From the NCBI GenBank assembly GCA_934096075.1, contig CAKOLN010000001.1:62001-126000 (forward strand): DNA of 64,000 bases, in the 5' to 3' direction. This stretch comes from an uncultured Bacilli bacterium (lineage in GTDB: Bacteria; Bacillota_I; Bacilli_A; RF39; UBA660). The notes beneath the pieces are model-generated. The model saw only the letters and a program-made list of their open reading frames with translations. It did no database searches and was not told where the DNA came from. Below, in pieces: positions 25,894 to 34,505 of this stretch (positions are counted from its first letter, which is position 1; the number at the start of each line of letters is the position of its first letter). A program made the translations under genes and the position numbers.

Positions 25894-27075
25894 ATGAATA
25901 ATAAAAAAGAAAAATTAGATATAGAAGGTGTTAATGAGGTAGTTAAGACTGGAAGTAAAATATTAAATTTATTTTATGTAGTAATGGTATTTTTAATTAT
26001 AATGGGTGTTATTTTTCTATGTAAAATACTTAATATTTTTCCTATATTATTTACTATATTGTCAGTTGTTAGTCCATTCTTTTTAGGTTTTATAATTGCG
26101 TGGCTTTTAAATCCAATTGTTAATAAATTAACTGATAAAGGTATGAGAAGAGGATGGGCAGTTGCTTTAGTATATTTAATGCTTGTAGTTTTGATATATT
26201 TATTTTGTTTGGCAATTATTCCGGCTTTAGTAGATCAGCTTAATGAAATGGCTAAGACAGCACCTGAATTATTACTTAATGTTAAAGATTTAATTAATAA
26301 TATATTTGTAAAACTTAGTAATGGTACAAATATAGATATGACTAATGTTAAAATGCAATTTATGAATTATTTAGAAGATTTTTCTAAGAATTTAACTACC
26401 GATTTACCAAGTAAAATAGTTTCTATAGTACAAGGTTTAATTAGTGGAGTTGGTAAATTTTTAGTAGGAGCAGTTATAGGATTCTACTTATTGATGAATT
26501 TTAATAATGTTACTAAGTTCTTGATAAATATGGTTCCTAAGAAATTTAAGGGTGATGTTGAAAAATTATCTAATAATATAAGTGAAGTTTTATTTGGATT
26601 TGTAAATGGAACTTTCTTAGATTCATTAATTTTGTTAATTATAAATATAATAGGTTTTTCATTGATTGGACTTAATGCACCAGTGTTATTTGCAGTATTC
26701 TGTGTAGTTACAAATATTATTCCTTATGTGGGACCTTATATTGGCGGTATACCTGCGATTTTAGTTGGGTTTACACAAAGTCCATTAATAGGAACTTTAA
26801 TATTGGTATTCATAGTAGCAACTCAAAGTATTGAAGGAAATTTCTTACATCCAATTATTATGGGAAGAAAGATGGATTTACATCCAGTAACTATAGTAAT
26901 TTCATTGTTGATATTTGAACACTTCTTTGGTATAATGGGTATGGTTGTTGCGACACCAGTGGTTGCAGTATTAAAAGTAATATATGTATTCTTAGATGAA
27001 AAATTTGATTTCTTTGGATACAGTAAAGAGAAAAGTGTTAAAAAAGAAATAAGTAAAGTAAGCAATGCTAAATAG
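25894..27075 (+). CDS. AI-2E/PerM-family permease
   Basis: The 393-residue membrane protein has the family layout: paired N-terminal helices (about 35-90), an amphipathic extracytoplasmic middle, and a C-terminal group of four or five helices. Family signatures are FLGFIIAWLLNPIVNKL and IPYVGPYIGGIPAILVG, with a late IMGRKMDLHPV. Members include TqsA (autoinducer-2 export) and YtvI or Na+/H+-linked proteins in Bacillota, so the substrate is open. A T-box leader begins right after its stop, and read-through from this gene may feed it. Confidence 0.88.
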   Translation: MNNKKEKLDIEGVNEVVKTGSKILNLFYVVMVFLIIMGVIFLCKILNIFPILFTILSVVSPFFLGFIIAWLLNPIVNKLTDKGMRRGWAVALVYLMLVVLIYLFCLAIIPALVDQLNEMAKTAPELLLNVKDLINNIFVKLSNGTNIDMTNVKMQFMNYLEDFSKNLTTDLPSKIVSIVQGLISGVGKFLVGAVIGFYLLMNFNNVTKFLINMVPKKFKGDVEKLSNNISEVLFGFVNGTFLDSLILLIINIIGFSLIGLNAPVLFAVFCVVTNIIPYVGPYIGGIPAILVGFTQSPLIGTLILVFIVATQSIEGNFLHPIIMGRKMDLHPVTIVISLLIFEHFFGIMGMVVATPVVAVLKVIYVFLDEKFDFFGYSKEKSVKKEISKVSNAK

Positions 27076-27226
27076 AGAACTCTTGGTTGGTGGAAAAGAG
27101 AAGTATCTTATTTGAAAGCTATTCTTTGAGTGCTATAATAATAGCCGGGTTCGCCCGTTAGAGAAATTAAGTTAAATAAGGATGGTACCACGTTTCTTCG
27201 TTCCTTGAAGAGATGTGGTTTTTTCT
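27076..27226 (+). promoter_or_regulatory. T-box leader, alanine specifier (GCT)
   Basis: The antiterminator core AAGGATGGTACCACG at 27178 is followed by a hairpin CCACGTTTCTTC/GAAGAGATGTGG and T6. Upstream, the specifier position, aligned with the second T-box of this window, reads GCT (27118-27120), an Ala codon. This suits alaS about 1.4 kb downstream. Uncharged tRNA-Ala would prevent termination and raise expression. Confidence 0.8.
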
Positions 27227-27257
27227 TTAAATAATTTATCAAATAGCAAACATATTA

Positions 27258-27286
27258 TTGACAAACATATATACTTATGATAATAT
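27258..27286 (+). promoter_or_regulatory. Promoter between T-box terminator and operon
   Basis: TTGACA at 27258, a 17-base spacer and TAATAT (or GATAAT two bases earlier) lie after the T-box terminator. They would give the operon a second, T-box-independent start. Confidence 0.5.
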
Positions 27287-27340
27287 TAAACCATGTTGTA
27301 TGAAGAATTAAGTTAATGCTTTTAGAAAGGAGATAAGTTA

Positions 27341-27979
27341 ATGGAATTAGAAAAAAGATTTAATGACAGGTATGATGAAGTTACACTTCTTAAAGATAAT
27401 CAAAAACTTAGTTTAACTTATGCACCTAATTTGGACTTATATTTTACTATAGAAAATGCCACTGAATTTGTAATAACAAAAGAAGACTATAAAATTTATG
27501 AATTATTCTTGAATTTATATGAAACCATTATAAAAGGAGATGTGTTTGGAAGGAGTACTTTTAATTACTACATTAATGATTATTTAAATTTTTTTGAAAG
27601 TGAACTATTTAATTATGAAGATTATTCTAAAGAAATAGAAAAAGAATTAAAAGTTGAAAGAATGGGAGATTATTATAATAATTTAGTAAAAGGAAATAGA
27701 ATATTATGGAAGTGTGATGATTACCCCCATAATGAAGCTCCTTCTTTTGAAATAATTAAGGAAATGGATAAGTTTATAATAAAATTTGAAAGAGGAGAAA
27801 GTAAAAAAGAATATTTATTGCATCCTAAAAATAAGGTGTGTGTTAGAATAAGAACAAGTGGGTCATATTATAATTATTATTTTATTCCATTTATGAAATT
27901 ATTTAAGGAGTTAAAAGTGCTAAACTTAGATGGGCAAATACATATTGAAGAATATTTATATACCAAAAAGTTAAAATGA
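27341..27979 (+). CDS. Hypothetical protein, first gene of alaS operon
   Basis: The 212-residue soluble protein starts at an ATG with AAAGGAG upstream. It is acidic and Tyr-rich, with alternating strands and helices and no signal peptide, membrane segment or clear motif. Its C-terminal 80 residues have a beta-rich pattern with KVCVRIRTSG. It lies between the Ala T-box and a nucleotide kinase-like gene that leads to alaS, so it may be regulated by alanyl-tRNA charging. I do not recognise the family. Confidence 0.6.
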   Translation: MELEKRFNDRYDEVTLLKDNQKLSLTYAPNLDLYFTIENATEFVITKEDYKIYELFLNLYETIIKGDVFGRSTFNYYINDYLNFFESELFNYEDYSKEIEKELKVERMGDYYNNLVKGNRILWKCDDYPHNEAPSFEIIKEMDKFIIKFERGESKKEYLLHPKNKVCVRIRTSGSYYNYYFIPFMKLFKELKVLNLDGQIHIEEYLYTKKLK

Positions 27980-28033
27980 AATTTGCAAAATGAATTTATT
28001 AATGATTATAAGGTTTGTGAAAGGAAGAGATGA

Positions 28034-28582
28034 ATGGAATTAAGAAATGAAGATGCATTAATAGTAATATTTAGTGGTAAGGCTAGGAGTGGTAAAGATA
28101 CCGCGATGAATATTATTAGAGAAAAATATGAGAAAGCTAATAAAAAGGTTATTAATCTTCAATTTAGTAGTTATATTAAAGAGTATGCTAAAAGAATTAG
28201 TAATTGGGATGGAACGGATGAAACAAAACCAAGGGAGTTACTTCAAGAATTGGGTACTGATATTATTAGAAATAAGATAGATAAATATTTTTTTATTAAT
28301 AGAATAATAGATGATATTAAAGTATATAGTTATTTCTTTGATATTATTATGATAAGTGATGCTAGATTTCCTGAAGAGATAGATGCAGTTAAAAAACAAT
28401 TTAAAAATACTATAAGTATACATATTAATAGACCAAATAATGATACTTTAACTGATAGACAAAAAGTACATATTACTGAAACGGCTTTAGATAATTATAG
28501 TAATTATGATTATATAGTTAATAATGATGGAACAATTGAAGATTTGGAATGTAAGCTAGATAGTTTATATAAAAGTTTATAA
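28034..28582 (+). CDS. P-loop nucleoside/nucleotide kinase-like protein
   Basis: The 182-residue protein has Walker A GKARSGKDT at 15-23, a helix with PRELLQELGTD, a Walker B-like IIMISDARFPEEIDAV, and an Arg/Thr-rich lid (NRPNNDTLTDRQ). This is the order seen in deoxynucleoside monophosphate kinases of phage T4 type and related dephospho-CoA-kinase-like proteins. The substrate is unproven. GGAAGAGA precedes the ATG and alaS starts 14 bases after the stop, so the two are cotranscribed. Such kinases are often phage-derived. Confidence 0.7.
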   Translation: MELRNEDALIVIFSGKARSGKDTAMNIIREKYEKANKKVINLQFSSYIKEYAKRISNWDGTDETKPRELLQELGTDIIRNKIDKYFFINRIIDDIKVYSYFFDIIMISDARFPEEIDAVKKQFKNTISIHINRPNNDTLTDRQKVHITETALDNYSNYDYIVNNDGTIEDLECKLDSLYKSL

Positions 28583-28596
28583 AGGAGAGATGAAAA

Positions 28597-30333
28597 ATGA
28601 ATTTAAAAGATTTATATATTGATTTTTTTGTAAGTAAGGGACATAAACAAATACCGAGTGCGCCAGTGGTGCCTGAAAATGATCCAAGTGTATTATTTAA
28701 TACTGCAGGTATGCAACCATTAATTCCATATTTAATGGGAGAACCACATCCATATGGAACTAGGTTAGTTGATTATCAAAAGTGTGTTAGGACTAATGAT
28801 TTGGATTCTATTGGAGATACAACACATCATACATTCTTTGAAATGCTTGGAAACTGGAGTTTAGGAGATTATTTTAAAGATGAAAGTATATCTTGGAGTT
28901 TTGAATTTTTAACGAAAGTTTTAAATATACCTGTTGAAAGATTAGCAGTAACTGTATATGCTGGAGAAGGTAATATTCCTTTTGATGAAGTGAGTTATAA
29001 TAAATGGCTAAGTTTAGGAATACCTAAAGAAAGAATTGCAAAAACAGTTTTAGATAATTTTTGGATTGCTGGTGCTTCTGGACCATGTGGACCTGATACT
29101 GAGATATTTTATTTTAGAAGTACTGATGATATTCCTGAAGTGTTTGATCCAGAAGATGATAGATGGGTTGAAATTTGGAACAATGTATTTATGGAATTTT
29201 ATAAAGATCAAGAAGGTAATGTAACAGAATTACCTAAGAAGAATGTTGATACAGGTATGGGATTTGAGAGAACAACTGCTGTACTTGAAGGAGTTTTAGA
29301 TAACTATGAATCTAGTGTATGGAAAGATGTTATTGAACTAATAAGTGAAATATCAAATAAGCCTTATAAGGGTAATGAAGAAAGTATGAGAATTATTGCT
29401 GATCATATTCGTACTTCTGTATTTATTAGTGCTGATCCTGCAGGTATAAAACCAAGTAATACTGATCAGGGTTATATTTTAAGAAGATTAATTAGAAGAG
29501 CAATCAGACATGCTAAAAAATTAGAAATTGATATAAATAGTGATTGGGAGCAAAGAATAGCAAGACTTATAATATTAAAGTATAAAAAGTATTATAGTGA
29601 ATTAGAACAAAATGAAAGTATTGTTTTAGAAGTATTAAAAAAAGAAAAAGAAAAATTTAATAAGACACTAGAAAAAGGATTAAGAGAATTTTCTAAAGTT
29701 AGTAATAAAGATATTGATGCTACAACTGCATTTCATCTTTATGATACGTATGGATTTCCAATTGAACTTACTTTAGAACTTGCTGATGATGCTGGAATTA
29801 AAGTTGATGTTGAAGGATTTAAGGAAAAATTTAAAGCTCATCAAGAATTATCTAGAACTGCAAGCGCAGGTAAATTTAAAGGTGGATTAGCTGGTAATAG
29901 TGAGATAGAAACTAAATATCATACTGCTACACATTTATTAAATGCAGCACTTAAGTTAGTAGTTGGACCTGATGTTCATCAAAAAGGTAGTAATATAACT
30001 GATGAAAGAATGAGATTTGACTTTTCATGTGATCATAAATTAACTGATGAAGAAAAAACTAAAGTAGAAGATTTAGTTAATGAGTGGATTAAAGAAGGTA
30101 TAGATGTTACAGTAGAAGAAATGTCTAAAGATGAAGCTATTAAAAGTGGTGCAGAGTGTATGTTTATAGAAAAATATCCTGATATAGTAACTGTTTATTC
30201 AATAGGTAATATTTCAAAAGAATTGTGTGGTGGACCACATGTTAAAAATACAAGTGAGTTAGGTCATTTTAAAATTAAAAAAGAAGAAGCATCAAGTGCT
30301 GGTGTAAGAAGAATAAAGGCTGTGTTAGAATAA
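28597..30333 (+). CDS. alaS: Minimal alanyl-tRNA synthetase
   Basis: The 578-residue enzyme is much shorter than the usual 850-900. The catalytic domain is complete (GMQPL, FFEMLGNWSLGDYFK, GPCGPDTEIF, NVDTGMGFERT), followed by the helical tRNA-recognition region. The editing domain has its zinc ligands in HTATH (about 441) and CGGPH (544-548). The beta-barrel usually lying between the DTYGFP segment and HTATH is almost absent, and the C-terminal oligomerisation/C-Ala domain is missing. Short AlaRS-related proteins occur in some reduced lineages. AGGAGAG precedes the ATG, and it overlaps the next gene by one base. Confidence 0.9.
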   Translation: MNLKDLYIDFFVSKGHKQIPSAPVVPENDPSVLFNTAGMQPLIPYLMGEPHPYGTRLVDYQKCVRTNDLDSIGDTTHHTFFEMLGNWSLGDYFKDESISWSFEFLTKVLNIPVERLAVTVYAGEGNIPFDEVSYNKWLSLGIPKERIAKTVLDNFWIAGASGPCGPDTEIFYFRSTDDIPEVFDPEDDRWVEIWNNVFMEFYKDQEGNVTELPKKNVDTGMGFERTTAVLEGVLDNYESSVWKDVIELISEISNKPYKGNEESMRIIADHIRTSVFISADPAGIKPSNTDQGYILRRLIRRAIRHAKKLEIDINSDWEQRIARLIILKYKKYYSELEQNESIVLEVLKKEKEKFNKTLEKGLREFSKVSNKDIDATTAFHLYDTYGFPIELTLELADDAGIKVDVEGFKEKFKAHQELSRTASAGKFKGGLAGNSEIETKYHTATHLLNAALKLVVGPDVHQKGSNITDERMRFDFSCDHKLTDEEKTKVEDLVNEWIKEGIDVTVEEMSKDEAIKSGAECMFIEKYPDIVTVYSIGNISKELCGGPHVKNTSELGHFKIKKEEASSAGVRRIKAVLE

Positions 30334-31355
30334 TGAGTATATTTGATTTAACGTTAACTGAATTAGAAAATATTTTAGTTACAAATGGTTTTAAGAAATT
30401 TAATGCTACTCAGGTATTTGAAGGTATTTATAAAAAAAGAGTAAAATCATTTGATGAAATTACAAATATAAGTAAAGATTTAAAAGATTTTTTAAATAAT
30501 AATTATTCATTGAAATATTTAAATATTGTTGATGAATTATCTAGTGATGATACAAATAAATATTTATTAGAAGTTAAGGATAGTTTTGTTGAATGTGTTT
30601 TAATGAAACATGATTATGGTAATAGTTTATGTATTAGTACTGAGATAGGTTGTAATATGGCTTGTGCATTTTGTGAAAGTGGTAAACTTAAGAAAATTCG
30701 TGGACTTTCTGTTAGTGAAATAGTGCTACAAGTTTTAACAATTGAAGAGAAAGAAAATATAAGAATAAGCAATATTGTTTTTATGGGAATAGGTGAACCT
30801 TTTGATAATTATAATAATATAATAAAATCAATAAATATATTAACTTGTCCAAAGGGTATAGATTTAGGTAGTAGAAAAATTACTGTTAGTACATGTGGTT
30901 TGGTACCTAAAATTAAAGAGTTTGCTGATACTCCTGGACAAGTAAATTTAGCAATTAGTTTGCATGCATCTAATGATTCAACTAGAAATAAATTGATGCC
31001 TATAAATAAAGTTTATCCAATAAAAGAAGTTATTAATGCGATTGATTATTATATTAATAAAACTAATAGAAAAGTTACTATTGAGTATATTTTATTAGAT
31101 GGAATAAATGATAGTGTGGAAAACGCACTTGAGTTAGTTAATTTGTTTAAAGGTAAATTAGTGTATATTAATTTAATTCCTTATAATAGTACTAGTAGTG
31201 GGTTTAAAAGAAGTGATAAAGAAACTATAAGTAAATTTTTTGATACATTAACTAAGAATGGTATTAATGTACAAATGAGAAGAGAAATGGGTAAAAATAT
31301 AAAAGGTGCTTGTGGACAATTGAGAGCAAGTCATGAAAGTAATATTATTTCCTAA
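30333..31355 (+). CDS. RlmN/Cfr-family radical SAM methyltransferase
   Basis: The 340-residue enzyme has the 4Fe-4S motif CNMACAFC (Cys107, 111, 114), the helper Cys100 in SLCIST and the C-terminal catalytic Cys327 in GACGQL. RlmN methylates C2 of A2503 in 23S rRNA and some tRNAs; Cfr methylates C8 of the same base. The usual CATG or CSTG after the cluster is CESG here, and the following Gly-Phe-Lys/Arg pattern is altered, so assignment between RlmN and a divergent Cfr-like member is uncertain. It is coupled to alaS through TAATG. Confidence 0.85.
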   Translation: MSIFDLTLTELENILVTNGFKKFNATQVFEGIYKKRVKSFDEITNISKDLKDFLNNNYSLKYLNIVDELSSDDTNKYLLEVKDSFVECVLMKHDYGNSLCISTEIGCNMACAFCESGKLKKIRGLSVSEIVLQVLTIEEKENIRISNIVFMGIGEPFDNYNNIIKSINILTCPKGIDLGSRKITVSTCGLVPKIKEFADTPGQVNLAISLHASNDSTRNKLMPINKVYPIKEVINAIDYYINKTNRKVTIEYILLDGINDSVENALELVNLFKGKLVYINLIPYNSTSSGFKRSDKETISKFFDTLTKNGINVQMRREMGKNIKGACGQLRASHESNIIS

Positions 31356-31383
31356 TTAGAAAAATAAAGAAAGGAGTCATAAA

Positions 31384-31575
31384 ATGTTTAAAGAAATAAA
31401 AGGTATTGCGAGTAATCCAAAACAAATAAAAAATCAAATAGAACTAAGAAGAATTGCTGAAAATGCTAAAGTAGATAGATCAGAAACCTGTTTTAGAGGA
31501 AAAAGTAGGCAAACTAGAGATCAATACCTTGAAAGTGTAGAAAGAGCAAAAGTTTTATCTAAAAGATGGTATTAA
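31384..31575 (+). CDS. Small basic protein, unknown
   Basis: The 63-residue product is rich in Lys and Arg with predicted helices, and contains one Cys in SETCFRGKSRQT. AAAGGAG at good spacing precedes the ATG, and a terminator follows at 31606, so it ends the alaS operon. The charge suggests RNA or ribosome contact, which is only a guess. No family recognised. Confidence 0.55.
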   Translation: MFKEIKGIASNPKQIKNQIELRRIAENAKVDRSETCFRGKSRQTRDQYLESVERAKVLSKRWY

Positions 31576-31605
31576 TATAATTTAACTCTATATAAAGTTA
31601 ACAGT

Positions 31606-31632
31606 AAAAGATAACTAGTTGTTATCTTTTTA
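31606..31632 (+). terminator. Terminator of the alaS operon
   Basis: AAAAGATAAC-tagtt-GTTATCTTTTT. Confidence 0.8.
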
Positions 31633-31683
31633 AATTGGTAAAATAAAAATTAAATATGTACATATAATTAATTGGTGATATGT

Positions 31684-31920
31684 ATGTTAAATAATATAAG
31701 TACATACTTAAGAGATTTAGATTATAGGGTTACTTTGCTTAAAAATGGATTACATGTTTTAAATTATAAATCTATAATAGATATTACTTCTAATATTATA
31801 ATGTTTAAAGTGAATGATAAGTTATTTAAAGTTAATGGTAAGAATATGATACTAAAAGAATTAGATAAAAAAGAATTTTTAATAACTGGTGTTATAGAAA
31901 GTGTGACAATAAATGGATAA
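31684..31920 (+). CDS. yqfC: YqfC/YabP-family sporulation-associated protein
   Basis: The 78-residue protein from ATG 31684 (GGTGA upstream) has the compact beta-rich pattern of YabP/YqfC proteins: NGLHVLNYKSIIDITSNIIMFKVND, with a GVIESVTI end. The call rests partly on position, as yqfC always precedes yqfD in Bacillota and here overlaps it by 8 bases. In Bacillus yqfC-yqfD is sigma-E-dependent. Its role is not known in detail. Confidence 0.75.
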   Translation: MLNNISTYLRDLDYRVTLLKNGLHVLNYKSIIDITSNIIMFKVNDKLFKVNGKNMILKELDKKEFLITGVIESVTING

Positions 31921-33052
31921 ATCTCTTTTAGTAGTTAAAGTAACTATGGAATATAATGAACTTTTAAGAATATTATTAAGACTTGATATATCATATAAAG
32001 ACTTAGTTATAAATGGGAATAATATAGTTTTTAAAATATCTAGTGAAGATTATGAAAAATTTAAATTATATTATAAAGATATTAAAATAGTAAGAAAATT
32101 AGGTATAAATGGTGTTAAATCTTTTATAAAAAAACATTATATTTTACTTTGTTCATTTATATTTACTTATATTATTTTAATACTTTTGTCTAATGTTATA
32201 TTTGATGTAGAAATAGTTAGTAATAATTATGAACTTAAGAGAGTAATTAATTTATATTTAGAAGAAAATAATATTAAGAAACATAAATTCGTTAAGAGTC
32301 ATAAAGAAATAGAAAGTATAAAGAAAAAGATATTAGAAAATAATAAAGATACTTTAGAGTGGATAGAGATAGAGAGAGTTGGTACTAAATATATAGTTAA
32401 TCTAACAGAAAGAGTTATTAATGAAAATAAAACTGTTGAAGAAAAGAAAGATCTTGTAGCTAAGAAAGATGCTTTGATTAAATATTTAATTATTAAAAGT
32501 GGTACTGGTGTAAAAGAAGTAAATGAGTTAGTTAAAAAGGGAGATATTATTATAACTGGTAATATTATAAAAAATGAAGAAGTCATTGATAGAGTTAATG
32601 CAAATGGTAAAGTATATGGTGAAACTTGGTATACAGTTAATACTACAGTACCTTATAAACATGTTGATTATGAAAAAACTGGTAAGATAGTTAATCATGT
32701 GTATTTAAGTATATTTGGTCATAAGTTTACACTTTATGGAAAGTATGATACTAAAAATGAAATAGTAAGTTCTAAAGTATTAATTGATAAACCATATTTA
32801 TTTTTTAAAGTTATTAAAGATAGAAAAGAAATATATAATTATGTTACTCACACATTAACTGAAGAAGAGGCTTATAAAGAAGCAATAAAAAGAAGTGAAA
32901 GAGTTATAAAAGATAAATTAGCAAGTGATGAATACATAATGGATAAAAAAGTTTTGAAAAATAATAAGTATAGTAGTAAAATAGAAGTAGAGATATTTTA
33001 TAAAGTTTATGAAAATATCGGTGAATACAAAGAACCAGAAATTATAGAATAA
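31913..33052 (+). CDS. yqfD: YqfD-family stage IV sporulation protein
   Basis: The 379-residue protein has an N-terminal cytoplasmic part, one membrane helix near 80-100 (HYILLCSFIFTYIILILLS) and a long extracytoplasmic region. That region contains WIEIERVGTKYIVNLTERV, then GDIIITGNIIKNEEV, with the order and spacing of YqfD (a POTRA-like segment in other coat or engulfment proteins). YqfD is normally found in endospore formers. Its retention here suggests sporulation, or descent from a spore former. Confidence 0.85.
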   Translation: MDKSLLVVKVTMEYNELLRILLRLDISYKDLVINGNNIVFKISSEDYEKFKLYYKDIKIVRKLGINGVKSFIKKHYILLCSFIFTYIILILLSNVIFDVEIVSNNYELKRVINLYLEENNIKKHKFVKSHKEIESIKKKILENNKDTLEWIEIERVGTKYIVNLTERVINENKTVEEKKDLVAKKDALIKYLIIKSGTGVKEVNELVKKGDIIITGNIIKNEEVIDRVNANGKVYGETWYTVNTTVPYKHVDYEKTGKIVNHVYLSIFGHKFTLYGKYDTKNEIVSSKVLIDKPYLFFKVIKDRKEIYNYVTHTLTEEEAYKEAIKRSERVIKDKLASDEYIMDKKVLKNNKYSSKIEVEIFYKVYENIGEYKEPEIIE

Positions 33053-33067
33053 TAAGAGGAGTTATAT

Positions 33068-33676
33068 ATGGTAAAAGAGACATTTTTTGAATTACTTAGT
33101 ACAACATGGCCTACGCTAGTTATATTTTTAGTAATAGTTATTATTATGAGATATTTTTATATAAGGAATAATGGTAAAAAATTTATATTACATGAAGAGT
33201 TGCTTTTATTACTTTTTATTACTTATATTTTATTACTATTTGAATTAGTTACATCTAGAGATGTTTGGTTAAGTGGTACTAATTTAATACCTTTTAAAGA
33301 GATATTAAGGTATCCTGTAGGAAGTACTAATTTCTATAGACAAGTAATTGGAAATATAGTGTTATTTATACCATTTGGTTTTTTTGCTAGTTATTATACT
33401 AAAACTAATAGATTAGGTACTATTGCTTTTATAACGTTCTTAGTTAGTTTAACTATTGAAGTTGTTCAAAAGTATATTGGAAGAAGTTTTGATGTTGATG
33501 ATATAATACTTAATGTAGTGGGTGGAATATTAGGTTTCTTAATATTTGTAGCATTAGATGCAATTAAAAGAAAATTACCTAAATTTTTGCAGAGAGATGG
33601 ATTTTATAATTTCTTATCAATATTGTTAGTAATATTTGTGGCTTTGTATTTAACAGGAATAATTAAGTTGTGGTGA
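33068..33676 (+). CDS. VanZ-like membrane protein
   Basis: The 202-residue protein has five or so membrane helices and the VanZ-family features NLIPFKEI, the GNIVLFIPFGFFASY segment, SLTIEVVQKYIGRSFDVDDIILNVVGGILGF with Glu and Asp-Asp-Ile. VanZ gives low teicoplanin resistance, but most relatives have no known function. It occupies the place of phoH-yqfF in the standard Bacillota order between yqfD and ybeY. AGAGGAG precedes the ATG. Confidence 0.85.
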   Translation: MVKETFFELLSTTWPTLVIFLVIVIIMRYFYIRNNGKKFILHEELLLLLFITYILLLFELVTSRDVWLSGTNLIPFKEILRYPVGSTNFYRQVIGNIVLFIPFGFFASYYTKTNRLGTIAFITFLVSLTIEVVQKYIGRSFDVDDIILNVVGGILGFLIFVALDAIKRKLPKFLQRDGFYNFLSILLVIFVALYLTGIIKLW

Positions 33677-33681
33677 ATAGA

Positions 33682-34122
33682 ATGGAATATGAATTAAGTA
33701 ATTTAACAGATGAAACAGTAGATACAACTAACATGGAAAGAGTAATTGATGAAGTAAGTAGAGAACTTAAAGTAAAGAATGGACTTGTTAGTTTTGTATT
33801 TGTTGATAATAAGAAAATTAGAGAAATCAATAAAGAATATCGTGGGATAGATAGAGAAACTGATGTAATTAGTTTTGCTTTTATGGATGAAGATATTAAT
33901 CCTGATACAGATTATACTAATTATGGAGAAATATATATTAGTTTAGAGAAAACTTTAAGTCAAAGTTTAGAATATGGTCATTCATTTGATAGGGAATTAT
34001 GTTTTTTAACAGTACATGGTTTATTACATTTACTTGGATATGATCATATGACTAAGGAGGATGAGAAAGTTATGTTTTCTCTTCAAGACAAGATATTAAA
34101 TAAATTAGGTATAGAAAGGTAA
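33682..34122 (+). CDS. ybeY: Endoribonuclease YbeY
   Basis: Counted from ATG 33682 (GTGGTGA upstream; GTG codons at 33670 and 33673 are weaker), the protein has 146 residues. It contains the zinc motif HGLLHLLGYDH (His112, 116, 122) and the upstream strand REINKEYRGIDRETDVISFAF, both diagnostic. YbeY is a metal-dependent RNase used in 16S rRNA 3'-end maturation and 70S quality control. It sits in the conserved ybeY-cdd-era block; dgkA is missing between it and cdd. Confidence 0.95.
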   Translation: MEYELSNLTDETVDTTNMERVIDEVSRELKVKNGLVSFVFVDNKKIREINKEYRGIDRETDVISFAFMDEDINPDTDYTNYGEIYISLEKTLSQSLEYGHSFDRELCFLTVHGLLHLLGYDHMTKEDEKVMFSLQDKILNKLGIER

Positions 34123-34124
34123 TT

Positions 34125-34505
34125 ATGAAAGATAAATTAAGTGAATTATTGAAAAATAGTTATGCACCTTATTCAAATTATCATTTTGCTTGTATAGTTG
34201 AAACTAAAAAGGGTAATTTGTATGAGGGAGTAAATGTTGAAAATGCAAGTTTTGGTGCGACAGTGTGTGCTGAAAGAAATGCTATATTTAATGCAGTTAG
34301 TCACGGAGAAAAGGAATTTTCTGCATTATATTTGATGAGTGATAAAGATAATATTTTATATCCATGTAATTTGTGTAAACAAGTTATGTTAGAGTTTTTT
34401 GATAAAGATGTAATATTTAATATTATGAATAAAAATGGAGATTCTAAAGTTTTAACTTTTGATGAATTAATGAGAACAACATTTAGTAGGGATGATATGG
34501 AATGA
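34125..34505 (+). CDS. cdd: Cytidine deaminase
   Basis: The 126-residue enzyme has the zinc motifs CAERNAI, with Cys ligand and catalytic Glu, and PCNLCKQ, together with NVENASFGATV. This is the tetrameric three-Cys class. It deaminates cytidine and deoxycytidine in pyrimidine salvage. It starts 2 bases after ybeY and overlaps era by 4 bases (ATGA), so the block is translated in series. Confidence 0.95.
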   Translation: MKDKLSELLKNSYAPYSNYHFACIVETKKGNLYEGVNVENASFGATVCAERNAIFNAVSHGEKEFSALYLMSDKDNILYPCNLCKQVMLEFFDKDVIFNIMNKNGDSKVLTFDELMRTTFSRDDME

